Assembly (NCBI GenBank): GCA_036744005.1 | Contig: DAINOJ010000001.1 | Coordinates: forward strand, 315,059-379,058 | From: CALCNS01 sp937897315 | Lineage (GTDB): Bacteria > Bacillota > JAAYKD01 | Length of the DNA stretch: 64,000 nucleotides | Direction: 5' to 3' | Part shown: positions 1 through 8,594 of the stretch, piece by piece | How the letters are laid out: the number at the start of each line of letters is the position of its first letter | How positions within the stretch are numbered: position 1 is the stretch's first letter | Notes under the pieces: model-generated | Seen by the model: only the letters and a program-made list of their open reading frames with translations | The model's database searches: none | What the model was told of the DNA's origin: nothing | Translations under genes and position numbers: made by a program

Positions 1-453
1 CTCCTCATTGGTAAATCGAATCACCTTATCCACAAACACTTCGCCTTTCAAGTGATCGATTTCATGTTGAAAAATGACAGCCAAGCGATCTTCAGCCGGG
101 ATAATGATTTCCTCGCCATCGCGATTTAGAGCTTTCACCGTTATTTTGCTAAAGCGTTGGACCTCTCCCCAAACTCCGGGAAAGCTTAAGCAACCTTCTT
201 CCGTGATAATCTCCCCTTCTGCTTCTATAATCTCTGGGTTGATTATTTGAAACAATTGCTCACCCCACTCAATCACCACAACTTGCTTGGATATACCAAT
301 TTGTGGTGCTGCCAAACCTACCCCATGATGGTGTCTCATGGTTTCAATCATGTCATCTAGTAGACGTAACGTTCCTGCTGTAATTTCCTTAATGGGAATT
401 GCTTTCTTCCTTAAAACAGAAGCATCGTCATATCTCATAAATCGTAAAGCCAT
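1..453 (-). CDS. def: Peptide deformylase, 3' end cut by window edge
   Basis: Removes the N-terminal formyl group from nascent proteins at the ribosome exit. 151 codons are visible. The reading frame runs off the left edge with no stop, so the C-terminus is missing; the family is normally 150-190 residues, so little is lost. The three family motifs can be read: G-V-G-L-A-A-P-Q near residue 45, E-G-C-L-S near residue 90, and the metal site H-E-I-D-H near residue 132. The start is fixed by an AAAGAGGAG site a few bases upstream. It follows priA by 26 bases on the same strand, the usual priA-def order of Bacillota, and is probably cotranscribed with it. Confidence 0.95.
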   Translation of the reverse strand, partial: MALRFMRYDDASVLRKKAIPIKEITAGTLRLLDDMIETMRHHHGVGLAAPQIGISKQVVVIEWGEQLFQIINPEIIEAEGEIITEEGCLSFPGVWGEVQRFSKITVKALNRDGEEIIIPAEDRLAVIFQHEIDHLKGEVFVDKVIRFTNEE

Positions 454-479
454 ACATTTCTCCTCTTTCGTCAAATCCA

Positions 480-2834
480 TTATAACCACATGGGATCTAT
501 CACAATGCTCCGTTGGACTTTGGCATCCGGTAAGGGACGTAAAGCGTCTAGTAGTGCTGGTCGATTGGGGGCATTGAGAATTAATCGATATCGATATTTT
601 TTTTGTAAACAATAGATCGGTGCTTTGTTTGGACCAAGAATCTCAAAACTTTCCGGAAATAAGGATTTGATTTGCATCAGATAGAGTTCGGCAGCCTCTG
701 CATCTTCATCAGCAGTAGACACTATCGCTAAATGACCAAAAGGTGGTAAGCGATGACGTTTTCGATGCTCCATTTCACGATCGTAGAATTTTTTGTAATT
801 CTGTTCTAAAACCGCTTGCAAAACCGGATTGTCCGGATCATACGTTTGGATGAACACCTTACCCGAAATCTCCCCTCTTCCGGCACGACCCGATACCTGC
901 ATGAAAAGTGAAAAAGCTCTCTCTGCTGCCAATGCGTCCTCACTTCTTAAAATAGCATCTGCCGATAAGATCCCTACACAAGTGACTCTTGGGAAATCAA
1001 AACCTTTGGCAATCATTTGTGTACCCACCAAAATGGCTGCTTGGGGTACTTCGAACGCTTTCACAATAGATGCATGCGAACCTTTTGCTCGAGTAGAATC
1101 GCGATCCATTCGTAACACAGAAACACCGGGAAACGTTTTACGGCATTCTTCTACTACTTTTTCGGTTCCCATACCAAAAAAACGAAAATATGCAGAACCG
1201 CATTGAGGACAAATAGGGGGCATTTTCTCGGTGTGACCGCAATAATGACACCGCAAATCGGACAAGTGCTGTTCCCTATGCAAAATCAGTGGTACCTCAC
1301 AGTGAGGACATTCCATGACATATCCGCAACTTCTACATAAACTCATGCGATGAAAACCACGTCGATTATGAAACAAGATGACTTGTTCCCCTTTGTCTAG
1401 ACTCGCTTTCATTTGCTCTTTTAGGATATCACTAAAGATGGTTCGATTTCCCAAACGCAGTTCTTCACGCATGTCTACCAATTGAATTTGAGGTAACTGT
1501 GACGTTCCAATTCTATGACCCATTTCAATTAAACGATACTGTTTTTGTTCGGCTAACGCATAACTGGTAATCGAGGGTGTTGCAGACCCTAACAGTAACA
1601 CAGCACGATGATAACGAGAACGAAACATCGCAACATCACGAGTATGATACTTTGGATCTTCTTCCTGTTGATACGTCGTTTCGTGCTCTTCATCTAGAAT
1701 AAGTAGCCCCAAATTCTGAAAAGGGGCAAAAACTGCAGAACGTGCACCCAATAAAACCAGTTTTTCGCCATTACGGAGACGTTTCCATATTTGAGCCCGG
1801 TCCCCATGGCTTAAACCGCTATGCCAAAGCAAAACCAGATCACCGAATCGTTCACGAAAACGATCGATCATTTGTGCCGTTAGCGAAATCTCGGGAACCA
1901 ACATCAAAGCACTGCGGTGCTGATCTAAACAATGTTTGATGGCACGAAAGTAGACTTCGGTCTTTCCACTACTAGTGATGCCGTGTAACAAAATGGGTTG
2001 TGTATTTCGCTGGTTCATCGCTGCAGTTATGGTTCTAACCGCATGTTGCTGTTCACGGGAGAGGTGAAGATTTGGCTCGTGCTGGCCCAGGTTATCGGAG
2101 TCTATGTAGCCAATAAACTGTAAGTCTAAAAGCTTTTTGAAGTACGAACTTTTATACTCTGGCCATTGCTTTAGTTCGTCCAATGAAATTTGCTCTGTGC
2201 AGTCTAGAATTCTTTGCCAAAAAGATAGAATTCGTCCTCGACCCGGTGAACCTTCACGGTGGAGGACTTGTATGTTTCGATACTCTTTATGTATCGGAAA
2301 GTGAACCTTCTCTTCTGGCTGTAATACCCCCAGATCTATGAAGCGTTTCAGATTTTTCTGGCCGAAAACTTTGATCAGTGTCTCATGTTGAAGAGGTGAA
2401 GCACTATTTTCGAGCCACAGCAATGCTTCTTCAAGGACAGCGTCTCTCTGCTCCTCTGTAATGGTTTCTGCTAATTCCGACATGAATTCATATCGTTGTT
2501 GCACTTTCGCTTTTACTGAAGCCGGCAGAACACTTTGAAACGCAGAAGACCAACTGCAAAGATATCGTTGCGCCATAAAGTCAATCAGTTTAATCTGTTC
2601 CGCGTTCAGACTCGGTCCATCTTCATCAAGTATTTTGTGAATATCTTTGGTTGGAAATTCTGGTTTATTGGTTTCCTCTTCCACGACAATACCGCGACAA
2701 AAGGTGTTTTGTAAGGGTACCGAGACCAAAGAGCCAATTTGAATCTGATTGTTCAAAGAGCTCGGTACATGATAAGTAAGGCCACTTTCGAGAGCAGCCA
2801 CCACACGATCAAGTTTTATCCTTACATACTCCAT
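480..2834 (-). CDS. priA: Primosomal protein N' (replication restart helicase PriA)
   Basis: 3'-5' DNA helicase that reloads the replisome at stalled forks. 784 residues from the chosen start. Walker A G-I-T-S-S-G-K-T lies at about residues 285-292 and the DEEH box at about 381-384. Between the helicase lobes is the zinc-binding insert with eight cysteines (CRSC, CPHC, CHYC, CPQC). The frame stays open 13 codons further upstream, but AGGGAG seven bases before the internal ATG, and the N-terminus M-E-Y-V-R-I-K-L-D typical of the PriA 3'-DNA-binding domain, favour this start. It lies 16 bases after rpoZ. In many Bacillota coaBC sits between rpoZ and priA; it is absent here. Confidence 0.97.
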   Translation of the reverse strand: MEYVRIKLDRVVAALESGLTYHVPSSLNNQIQIGSLVSVPLQNTFCRGIVVEEETNKPEFPTKDIHKILDEDGPSLNAEQIKLIDFMAQRYLCSWSSAFQSVLPASVKAKVQQRYEFMSELAETITEEQRDAVLEEALLWLENSASPLQHETLIKVFGQKNLKRFIDLGVLQPEEKVHFPIHKEYRNIQVLHREGSPGRGRILSFWQRILDCTEQISLDELKQWPEYKSSYFKKLLDLQFIGYIDSDNLGQHEPNLHLSREQQHAVRTITAAMNQRNTQPILLHGITSSGKTEVYFRAIKHCLDQHRSALMLVPEISLTAQMIDRFRERFGDLVLLWHSGLSHGDRAQIWKRLRNGEKLVLLGARSAVFAPFQNLGLLILDEEHETTYQQEEDPKYHTRDVAMFRSRYHRAVLLLGSATPSITSYALAEQKQYRLIEMGHRIGTSQLPQIQLVDMREELRLGNRTIFSDILKEQMKASLDKGEQVILFHNRRGFHRMSLCRSCGYVMECPHCEVPLILHREQHLSDLRCHYCGHTEKMPPICPQCGSAYFRFFGMGTEKVVEECRKTFPGVSVLRMDRDSTRAKGSHASIVKAFEVPQAAILVGTQMIAKGFDFPRVTCVGILSADAILRSEDALAAERAFSLFMQVSGRAGRGEISGKVFIQTYDPDNPVLQAVLEQNYKKFYDREMEHRKRHRLPPFGHLAIVSTADEDAEAAELYLMQIKSLFPESFEILGPNKAPIYCLQKKYRYRLILNAPNRPALLDALRPLPDAKVQRSIVIDPMWL

Positions 2835-2850
2835 AAACTCCCTGCTTTGA

Positions 2851-3063
2851 TTATTGCATTTCACCCGGTTCATCTTTGGGTAGTTCTTGTATGAACTTTA
2901 AATCACCACTCATAAGCTCGTCGTATGCTTTGAGCAACGGTTTGCTGATGAGGTCTTTCTCCGGACTCTTCATAATTTCTCTTGCCCGTTTGGCCGTAAT
3001 AATAACACCGGTGTATTTATCGGGTACATGGTTGTATAATTCATCGGAAGGGATTCTGCTCAT
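2851..3063 (-). CDS. rpoZ: RNA polymerase omega subunit
   Basis: Small subunit that helps assemble RNA polymerase by clamping beta prime. About 70 residues, the usual size. The conserved core V-I-I-T-A-K-R-A-R-E-I is present. Two Met codons are possible. The first overlaps the gmk stop (TAATG) and sits only two bases after GGAG; the third codon ATG has an eight-base spacing to the same GGAG and is preferred. Tight coupling to gmk is clear either way. This is the standard gmk-rpoZ order of Bacillota. Confidence 0.95.
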   Translation of the reverse strand: MSRIPSDELYNHVPDKYTGVIITAKRAREIMKSPEKDLISKPLLKAYDELMSGDLKFIQELPKDEPGEMQ

Positions 3064-3068
3064 ATTCA

Positions 3069-3686
3069 TTACTCCTTTTTGTTAGCACGATGCTCAAATA
3101 TCTCTAGATTCATCATTTTGTCTCGTTTGTGTTTTTCTGCCACCAAGATGGATTTCATTTGTGCTACGGCTTCTTCTACGGTTTCGTTCACAACTACATA
3201 ATCATACATACTAACATTTGTTAACTCTTCGCGAGCGATTTCTAATCGTTCTTGAATTTCCTTTTCCGATTCAGAACCACGTTTTCGTAATCGAGCTTCC
3301 AAGTCACTGAATTTTGGGGGAACTAAAAAAACGAAAACACCATCGACTCCAGAGGCTTTGACTTGTGCAGCTCCCATGACTTCAATTTTTAAGATCACAG
3401 AAATGCCTTGAGAAAGCTGCTCTTCCACAAAAGTTTTAGGAGTTCCATAATAATTTCCAGCATACTCCACGTGTTCCAAGAAGCCATTCTGCTCTAGTTT
3501 GTTTTCAAATCCAGTTCGAGTCATAAAGAAGTAGCTTTTGCCTTCCACTTCATAACTCCGCATAGGACGGGTTGTGGCGGAGACTGAGTAGCGTAAATCA
3601 GGAACCTCATTTAGCAGAAGCTCGCAAACGGTGTCTTTACCAGCCCCAGCCGGAGCCGATAGTACCATTAAGATTCCACGTTTCAT
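3069..3686 (-). CDS. gmk: Guanylate kinase
   Basis: Phosphorylates GMP to GDP with ATP in the cytoplasm. 205 residues, normal length. The P-loop is at residues 11-19 and reads A-P-A-G-A-G-K-D-T, a variant of the family's usual G-P-S-G-(A/V)-G-K-(G/S)-T; lysine and threonine are kept. The GMP-binding T-T-R-x-x-R-x-x-E segment follows at about residues 38-47, then the Y-G-T-P of the lid region. Its ATG overlaps the remA stop as ATGA and its stop overlaps the first ATG of rpoZ, so remA, gmk and rpoZ are translationally coupled. Confidence 0.96.
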   Translation of the reverse strand: MKRGILMVLSAPAGAGKDTVCELLLNEVPDLRYSVSATTRPMRSYEVEGKSYFFMTRTGFENKLEQNGFLEHVEYAGNYYGTPKTFVEEQLSQGISVILKIEVMGAAQVKASGVDGVFVFLVPPKFSDLEARLRKRGSESEKEIQERLEIAREELTNVSMYDYVVVNETVEEAVAQMKSILVAEKHKRDKMMNLEIFEHRANKKE

Positions 3687-3961
3687 TTTGTGATTTTCTC
3701 CTCTTCCTCTTCGTCTTCTTTCACATCAAGACGCCCGGCTATGGTTTCGGGCTGGACGGCAGAAAGGATCACGTGTTCGCTATCGGTTATCACGACTGCC
3801 CGAGTACGACGTCCGTAGGTAGCGTCGATGACCATACCTTTTTCACGGGCTTCATGAACGATTCTTTTTATGGGGTTGGATTCCGGACTGACGATTGCAA
3901 TAATACGACCGGAAGAAACAAAATTTCCGAAACCAATATTGACTAAACGATTTTCAAACAT
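3683..3961 (-). CDS. remA: RemA-like regulator (DUF370)
   Basis: 92 residues. The segments L-V-N-I-G-F-G-N, I-V-S-P-E-S-x-P-I-K-R and D-A-T-Y-G-R-R-T-R-A-V are nearly identical to Bacillus subtilis RemA, a DNA-binding oligomer that activates biofilm-matrix and osmolyte genes. In Clostridia the target genes are mostly unknown, so only the family is certain. The C-terminus is a run of glutamates, longer and more acidic than usual. It sits between yicC and gmk, its normal place in Bacillota, and overlaps gmk by four bases. Confidence 0.93.
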   Translation of the reverse strand: MFENRLVNIGFGNFVSSGRIIAIVSPESNPIKRIVHEAREKGMVIDATYGRRTRAVVITDSEHVILSAVQPETIAGRLDVKEDEEEEEKITK

Positions 3962-3975
3962 CTTCGTCCCCTCCG

Positions 3976-4857
3976 TTATTCAATATTTTGTACTTGTTCT
4001 CTCATTTTTTCCAACTCAGACTTCATATCAATCACCAAACGTCCAATATCGGTATCATTGGCTTTCGAACCTATGGTGTTGACTTCTCGATTCATTTCTT
4101 GCAAGAGAAAGTCTAGTTTCCTACCCACAGAATCTTTGCCTGGGGATAAAAGTTGTTTGAACTCCAGACAATGACTACCTAAACGAACCAGTTCTTCTGT
4201 AATATCGGTTCGATTGGCCATAAGCGCCACTTCAGTCATAAATCGAGTTTCATCAAAACCCGTATCTTCTAATAAACTTACAATTTTCTCTCTCAATTTT
4301 AGAGTATAGTCCGACAACATCGCGGGACTACGTAATGACACTCGGTCTTTTAATGACTCCACAGTGGTTAAGCGCTGCAATAAATCTTGGCTCAATCGTT
4401 CCCCTTCACTTTGCCTCATGCTGGCAAAGGAAGCCAGTGCTTCATTTAAAACCGGTAGTAAATGTTGCCAAATAATCTCTGCTTCTTCACTATGCCTTTC
4501 TACTTTGAGAACATCAGGTAGTGTAAGAACTTGCGCTAAGGTTAAAGGTTCTTCCAGATGCAATGCTTCTCGTAATTGTATGATTCCATTTTGGTATGCC
4601 ACTGCTAAGTTGGGGTTGACTAAGACTTCATAGGCGTCACTACCACTGTATTGATAAGAAATAAAACATTCGACACGACCACGACTCGCAAATTGAGAAA
4701 TGGTTTGGCGAATTTTTTCTTCAAAGACATTTAAATCACGAGGTAGTCGAATAGATACATCGAGGTATCGATTGTTCACGGACTTAAATTCTACACTCAT
4801 GCGGTGTTGCTGGTCGCTGTATTCGATACGGCCAAAACCGGTCATTGAAATTGGCAT
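3976..4857 (-). CDS. yicC: YicC family endoribonuclease-like protein
   Basis: 293 residues, full length. The N-terminus S-M-T-G-F-G-R and the segment V-E-F-K-S-V-N-N-R-Y-L-D are the family signatures, and the C-terminal half (DUF1732) ends with the motif in which a Q-E-M-N-R-E-x-N-T-I segment precedes the helix D-M-K-x-E-L-E-K-M-R-E-Q-V-Q-N-I-E. YicC of Escherichia coli is an endoribonuclease; this is the yloC-type Bacillota member. The start is the third codon of the open frame because GGAGG is six bases from it and abuts the first ATG. It is 14 bases ahead of remA. Confidence 0.94.
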   Translation of the reverse strand: MPISMTGFGRIEYSDQQHRMSVEFKSVNNRYLDVSIRLPRDLNVFEEKIRQTISQFASRGRVECFISYQYSGSDAYEVLVNPNLAVAYQNGIIQLREALHLEEPLTLAQVLTLPDVLKVERHSEEAEIIWQHLLPVLNEALASFASMRQSEGERLSQDLLQRLTTVESLKDRVSLRSPAMLSDYTLKLREKIVSLLEDTGFDETRFMTEVALMANRTDITEELVRLGSHCLEFKQLLSPGKDSVGRKLDFLLQEMNREVNTIGSKANDTDIGRLVIDMKSELEKMREQVQNIE

Positions 4858-4882
4858 ATTCATCCTCCGATTCCATAATAAT

Positions 4883-6631
4883 TTACAATTCGCCCTGTTG
4901 AGAATGATTTCCTTTGTTTAGAAGTAAAATATCATCCGGAGAACGAGGAGCTACGTAGAGCGTATAAAAGTCCGTGTAATGCACAGAGCCTGGTTTAGCA
5001 CCCTTAAATTTCTTCACGTTTTTTCGTTTGGTATAATCAATCCCCACATAACTGCTACTTCTTGCTTGGCTGAACCAAGCTGCCAATGCCGCAGCCAACT
5101 CAAACATAGAATCACTGGGTTCTGCAGTATGCACGACAACATGCGAACCAGGTACTTCTTTGCTATGGAACCACCAATCGCTGTTCCGAGATAATTCCAT
5201 GGTTAAATCATCGTTTTGAAGATTATTTCGACCGATGGAGACCTGTACCCCATCAATCGTTAAACGTAAAGGTTCATGTAAAACTTTGCTCGGTTGCTTT
5301 GTTTTTTTCTTTGTCGATTTGTGTGTTGCCTTTGGTGCTGAAATGAAACCTTGCTGTATTAACTCTTCTTGAATTTCTGAAAGAATGGATAATTCTTCGG
5401 TCTGTTGAATGGACATAAGAACCGATTCTAAATATATCACTTCGGCTCGAATCATTTCTATTTGCTCTAAAATGATTTTCTCACCCTTACGAGCTTTGCT
5501 ATAACGTTTAAAGTAATTCTGAGCATTTTGGGCAATGTTCAATCGGATATCGAGTGGGATACTAATCGTATCTAGGTTCTCATCATAATAATTGATGACT
5601 TGAATTTCTTCTTCCCGAACTTCAGGCTCAGGAGCATTTTTTAACAATTCACCCCATATACGGTAACAGTCGGCATCTTTTCCTTGTTGTAAATCCTCTT
5701 CCAGAGCAAATAGCTTTTTACGTCCTTTTGTCCAAGCGGCCTGCAAAATAGACGACAAACGATTTCTTTCTTGCAGAAGGGTTGCATGCTGTTCGATTTG
5801 TTTAAAATGCTCTTCCAGTGCACTAGAGGCAGGTGACCAGCTTCCTGTAGAAAATGCAAAAGGTAGCAAGGTTTGAGAGAGTTCTGTTTGATACAGGCAG
5901 CCTGCTTTTCTATTTTCATAGGTTACCTGCATTCGATGCTGCAGAAGCGTCCACTGCTCTTCTGACAAAAAAGCAGACATCTGCTCTTCTTCAATACCAA
6001 CCTCTCGTAATAGGGCTTGAACGGTTGGAACTCCAATACCATCAATATTCTTTTTTAACCAATCGGATACGGAAATGGATAAGTCTTTGTCTTTCGTGGG
6101 TGGATTCCAAGCAAAGAAATCTTGTTTGGTTTGCAAAGGAGGACGTTGGTATGGTCTTCCCGGTAAAATTTCTCGATAACGATTCTGCCAACTGGGTACA
6201 TGCTTAATGGCGTCCAGAATGAGAAACTCTCGATCACATAAGATTAAATTGCTGTTTTTCCCCATGAGCTCAGCAATCAGATGGATTTCATCAGGATTTC
6301 CCAACTCATCATAAACCGAAAAACGAAAAATGAGCATTCGTTCCAAATCGGGTTGTTCTACCGATATAAATCGCGCTCCTTCTAGTCTTCTGCGCAGAAG
6401 TTGACAAAAAGAGGGTGGGACGGGTGGATTTTTGCGTTTCTGTGTAATCAAATGCACTCTGGCAAATTGAGGATGGATAGAAAATAGGAGTCTTAAAGGT
6501 GTTTTTGTTTTGTGTATCTCTAAAGATAGCTCAGTAGAGCTGTGTTGAAAAACCCTGTCCACTTTACTATCGGTTAAGGTAAGTTGTAATTCTTCTTGCA
6601 AGGCTCGAATGGACCAACCCTCTAAAGACAT
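4883..6631 (-). CDS. rqcH: RqcH/NFACT ribosome quality-control protein
   Basis: 582 residues, full length. The family member in Bacillus subtilis binds stalled 50S-peptidyl-tRNA complexes and recruits tRNA-Ala to add alanine tails; older annotations call it fibronectin-binding protein. Seen here: N-terminal NFACT-N domain, a long helical coiled-coil middle (about 270-430), and the C-terminal NFACT-R domain with G-R-N-N-L-Q-N-D and W-W-F-H-S-K-E-V-P-G-S-H-V-V. The D-R pair at residues 97-98 that is functionally important in the studied protein reads E97-R98. The site AAAGAGGTG precedes the ATG. It lies just downstream of a terminator, so it may start its own transcript. Confidence 0.95.
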   Translation of the reverse strand: MSLEGWSIRALQEELQLTLTDSKVDRVFQHSSTELSLEIHKTKTPLRLLFSIHPQFARVHLITQKRKNPPVPPSFCQLLRRRLEGARFISVEQPDLERMLIFRFSVYDELGNPDEIHLIAELMGKNSNLILCDREFLILDAIKHVPSWQNRYREILPGRPYQRPPLQTKQDFFAWNPPTKDKDLSISVSDWLKKNIDGIGVPTVQALLREVGIEEEQMSAFLSEEQWTLLQHRMQVTYENRKAGCLYQTELSQTLLPFAFSTGSWSPASSALEEHFKQIEQHATLLQERNRLSSILQAAWTKGRKKLFALEEDLQQGKDADCYRIWGELLKNAPEPEVREEEIQVINYYDENLDTISIPLDIRLNIAQNAQNYFKRYSKARKGEKIILEQIEMIRAEVIYLESVLMSIQQTEELSILSEIQEELIQQGFISAPKATHKSTKKKTKQPSKVLHEPLRLTIDGVQVSIGRNNLQNDDLTMELSRNSDWWFHSKEVPGSHVVVHTAEPSDSMFELAAALAAWFSQARSSSYVGIDYTKRKNVKKFKGAKPGSVHYTDFYTLYVAPRSPDDILLLNKGNHSQQGEL

Positions 6632-6653
6632 ACCGGAACACCTCTTTCTTTAC

Positions 6654-6690
6654 TAAAAAAAGGGTCTTAAGTGATGTCCTTAAGACCCTA
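6654..6690 (-). terminator. Rho-independent terminator after the decarboxylase beta subunit
   Basis: On the minus strand a stem AGGGTCTTAAG / CTTAAGACCCT (loop about seven bases) is followed directly by a run of seven Ts. It ends the transcript of the gene at 6703-7821 and separates it from rqcH. Confidence 0.9.
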
Positions 6691-6702
6691 AGAAGATTCA
6701 GT

Positions 6703-7821
6703 TTAACCAAATAAAGCTAGTAAGACACCTGCGGCGACTGCAGAGCCAATAACACCAGAAACATTGGGCCCCATGGCATGCATGAGCAAGAAGTTACCAG
6801 GATTTTCTTTTTGCCCAACCACTTGTGAAACGCGAGCGGCCATTGGTACGGCCGAAACACCTGCGGAACCGATAAGTGGGTTAATTTTCTTACCGGAAGT
6901 GTAATACATTAACTTTCCTAAAAGAACACCACCGGCGGTTCCAAAACTAAATGCTACTAAGCCTAAAGCAATAATAAATAAGGTTCGTGGTTCCAAAAAG
7001 ATGTCAGCCCGTGCTGTCGCCCCTACGGTGGTGCCTAAGCAAATCGTGACAATATTCATCAATTCGTTTTGGGCAGTTTTGGCTAAGCGTTCTGTCACAC
7101 CGGATTCTTTAAACAAATTACCTAACATGAGCATACCTATTAAAGCAGCAGCACTCGGTAGAATTAAGCTAACAATAATCGTAACCGCGATGGGAAATAC
7201 GATTTTTTCGGCCTTAGAGACGTCACGTAACTGATCCATCACGACCATGCGCTCTGCTTTGGTGGTTAAGGCTTTCATAATGGGCGGTTGAATGATGGGT
7301 ACCAAAGCCATGTAAGAGTAGGCTGCAACGGCAATCGGTCCCAGTAATTCGGGTGCGAGTTTCGAAGTCAAATAGATTGCAGTTGGGCCATCTGCTCCAC
7401 CTATAATACCAATAGAGCTCGCTTGCGCAGGAGTAAAACCAAGTAAGAGTGCTCCTATGAAAGTAAAAAAAATGCCTAGTTGAGCAGCTGCTCCCATAAG
7501 AAAGGTTTTTGGGTTTGCAATGAGAGGACCAAAATCCGTCATGGCTCCAACACCTAAGAAAATAAGTGGTGGATAGATACCCAGTTTAACTCCATAGTAT
7601 AGGTAGTAGAGTAATCCACCCTCATCCATCATTCCAGCTCCAGGAAGATTGGTTAGCAACATACCAAAACCAATGGGGATCAGTAATAGAGGTTCATACC
7701 CTTTTCGAATTGCTAAGTATAGCAAAATACATGCAACAACTAGCATTACTATGTCTTGCCATTTCATAATTGCAAAACTGGTGCTTAACAAAAATTCGTT
7801 GAGAGAGCCCATAATATCCAT
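6703..7821 (-). CDS. Sodium-translocating decarboxylase beta subunit (OadB/GcdB/MmdB type)
   Basis: Integral membrane subunit that couples decarboxylation of a biotin-bound carboxyl group to sodium export. 372 residues, about 10 hydrophobic segments. The motif G-G-A-D-G-P-T at about residue 180, the N-P-L-I-G-S-A-G-V-S-A-V-P-M-A-A segment and the C-terminal M-G-P-N-V-S-G-V-I-G are family hallmarks. The frame is open to 7929, but a strong promoter at 7895-7923 lies inside that extension, and AAAGGATGG precedes the ATG at 7821, so the shorter start is used. No alpha (carboxyltransferase), biotin-carrier or gamma subunit lies nearby, so the substrate (oxaloacetate, methylmalonyl-CoA or glutaconyl-CoA) is open. 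Confidence 0.9.
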   Translation of the reverse strand: MDIMGSLNEFLLSTSFAIMKWQDIVMLVVACILLYLAIRKGYEPLLLIPIGFGMLLTNLPGAGMMDEGGLLYYLYYGVKLGIYPPLIFLGVGAMTDFGPLIANPKTFLMGAAAQLGIFFTFIGALLLGFTPAQASSIGIIGGADGPTAIYLTSKLAPELLGPIAVAAYSYMALVPIIQPPIMKALTTKAERMVVMDQLRDVSKAEKIVFPIAVTIIVSLILPSAAALIGMLMLGNLFKESGVTERLAKTAQNELMNIVTICLGTTVGATARADIFLEPRTLFIIALGLVAFSFGTAGGVLLGKLMYYTSGKKINPLIGSAGVSAVPMAARVSQVVGQKENPGNFLLMHAMGPNVSGVIGSAVAAGVLLALFG

Positions 7822-7861
7822 AGCGGAACCATCCTTTCCCATAAGAACCGTATTAGAAAAA

Positions 7862-7877
7862 GCCAATTGAAATTGGC
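7862..7877. repeat. 16-bp perfect palindrome in the decarboxylase leader
   Basis: GCCAATTGAAATTGGC reads almost identically on both strands and lies between the promoter at 7895-7923 and the start codon at 7821. It could be a small hairpin in the 5' leader or a protein-binding dyad; nothing in the sequence decides. Confidence 0.4.
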
Positions 7878-7894
7878 ACATACACACAATGTCC

Positions 7895-7923
7895 ATTATA
7901 ACTTCAAAAAGCATTTTTGGCAA
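7895..7923 (-). promoter_or_regulatory. Sigma-A type promoter of the decarboxylase beta gene
   Basis: Minus strand: TTGCCA, a 17-base spacer, then TATAAT. The predicted transcript begins near 7888 and gives a leader of about 65 bases to the ATG at 7821. A second, extended -10 (TGATATAAT) lies further upstream at 7999-8007. Confidence 0.75.
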
Positions 7924-8051
7924 ACTCAATTTTGAACGGAAATGGCTTTTTCCCTTGTTCCTCTACAAAATACTACACTCTACAGCACGTTAAGAAATAT
8001 TATATCACAAATCATACAAGATAGCATAACAATCTTTCTCGATGTATAATT

Positions 8052-8594
8052 TTAAAGGATTGATATCGTTTCAGCAGGTTTCAACAAAACAACCCGATCT
8101 TCTTGATTTTCAACATCAAGATATACTCGGATTTTTTCGTTCTTTGCAGTTGGGATGTTCTTTCCCACAAAATCCGCTCGAATGGGCAATTCACGATGTC
8201 CTCTATCGACCAAAACGGCTAATTGGATGGCTTCCGGTCTTCCCCAATTCATTACACCATCTAGTGCAGCTCGTACAGATCGTCCAGTATGTAAAACATC
8301 ATCGACTAAAACGACGGTCAAACCAGTAACGATAGGTTTGTCTGCTTTAGAATCCGTAGGACTCTTCTTGTGGTCGTCACGAAAAGGAGAGATATCTAAG
8401 GCATAAGTGGGAATCTTGCGACCCTCTACGTTTTCAATATCGGCCGATAAGCGATTCATTAAAGAAATTCCTTTCTTCATGATTCCAACCAATACCAAAT
8501 GACTACTACCGCCGTTTCGCTCGATAATCTCGTGTGCCAAACGTCGAATGGTGCGCTTTAGTTGGGTTTCATCCATTAATAAAGTGGAGATCAA
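8052..8594 (-). CDS. pyrR: PyrR, pyrimidine-operon attenuator / uracil phosphoribosyltransferase
   Basis: UMP-dependent RNA-binding attenuator of pyrimidine genes that also has weak uracil phosphoribosyltransferase activity. 180 residues, normal. The PRPP-binding loop V-V-L-V-D-D-V-L-H-T-G-R-S lies at residues 94-106. The start is a TTG: AAAGGAG sits nine bases before it, while the next ATG (8576) is 27 bases from that site. The gene overlaps the 3' end of the pseudouridine synthase gene by 26 bases, the lspA-rluD-pyrR order of Bacillota. No pyr biosynthesis gene follows within the window, so its regulatory targets are elsewhere. Confidence 0.95.
   Translation of the reverse strand: MISTLLMDETQLKRTIRRLAHEIIERNGGSSHLVLVGIMKKGISLMNRLSADIENVEGRKIPTYALDISPFRDDHKKSPTDSKADKPIVTGLTVVLVDDVLHTGRSVRAALDGVMNWGRPEAIQLAVLVDRGHRELPIRADFVGKNIPTAKNEKIRVYLDVENQEDRVVLLKPAETISIL

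Noticed and set aside
7822..7929. Longer N-terminus for the decarboxylase beta subunit
   Set aside because: A consensus promoter lies inside the extension and no ribosome site precedes the first codon; homologues begin near the shorter start.
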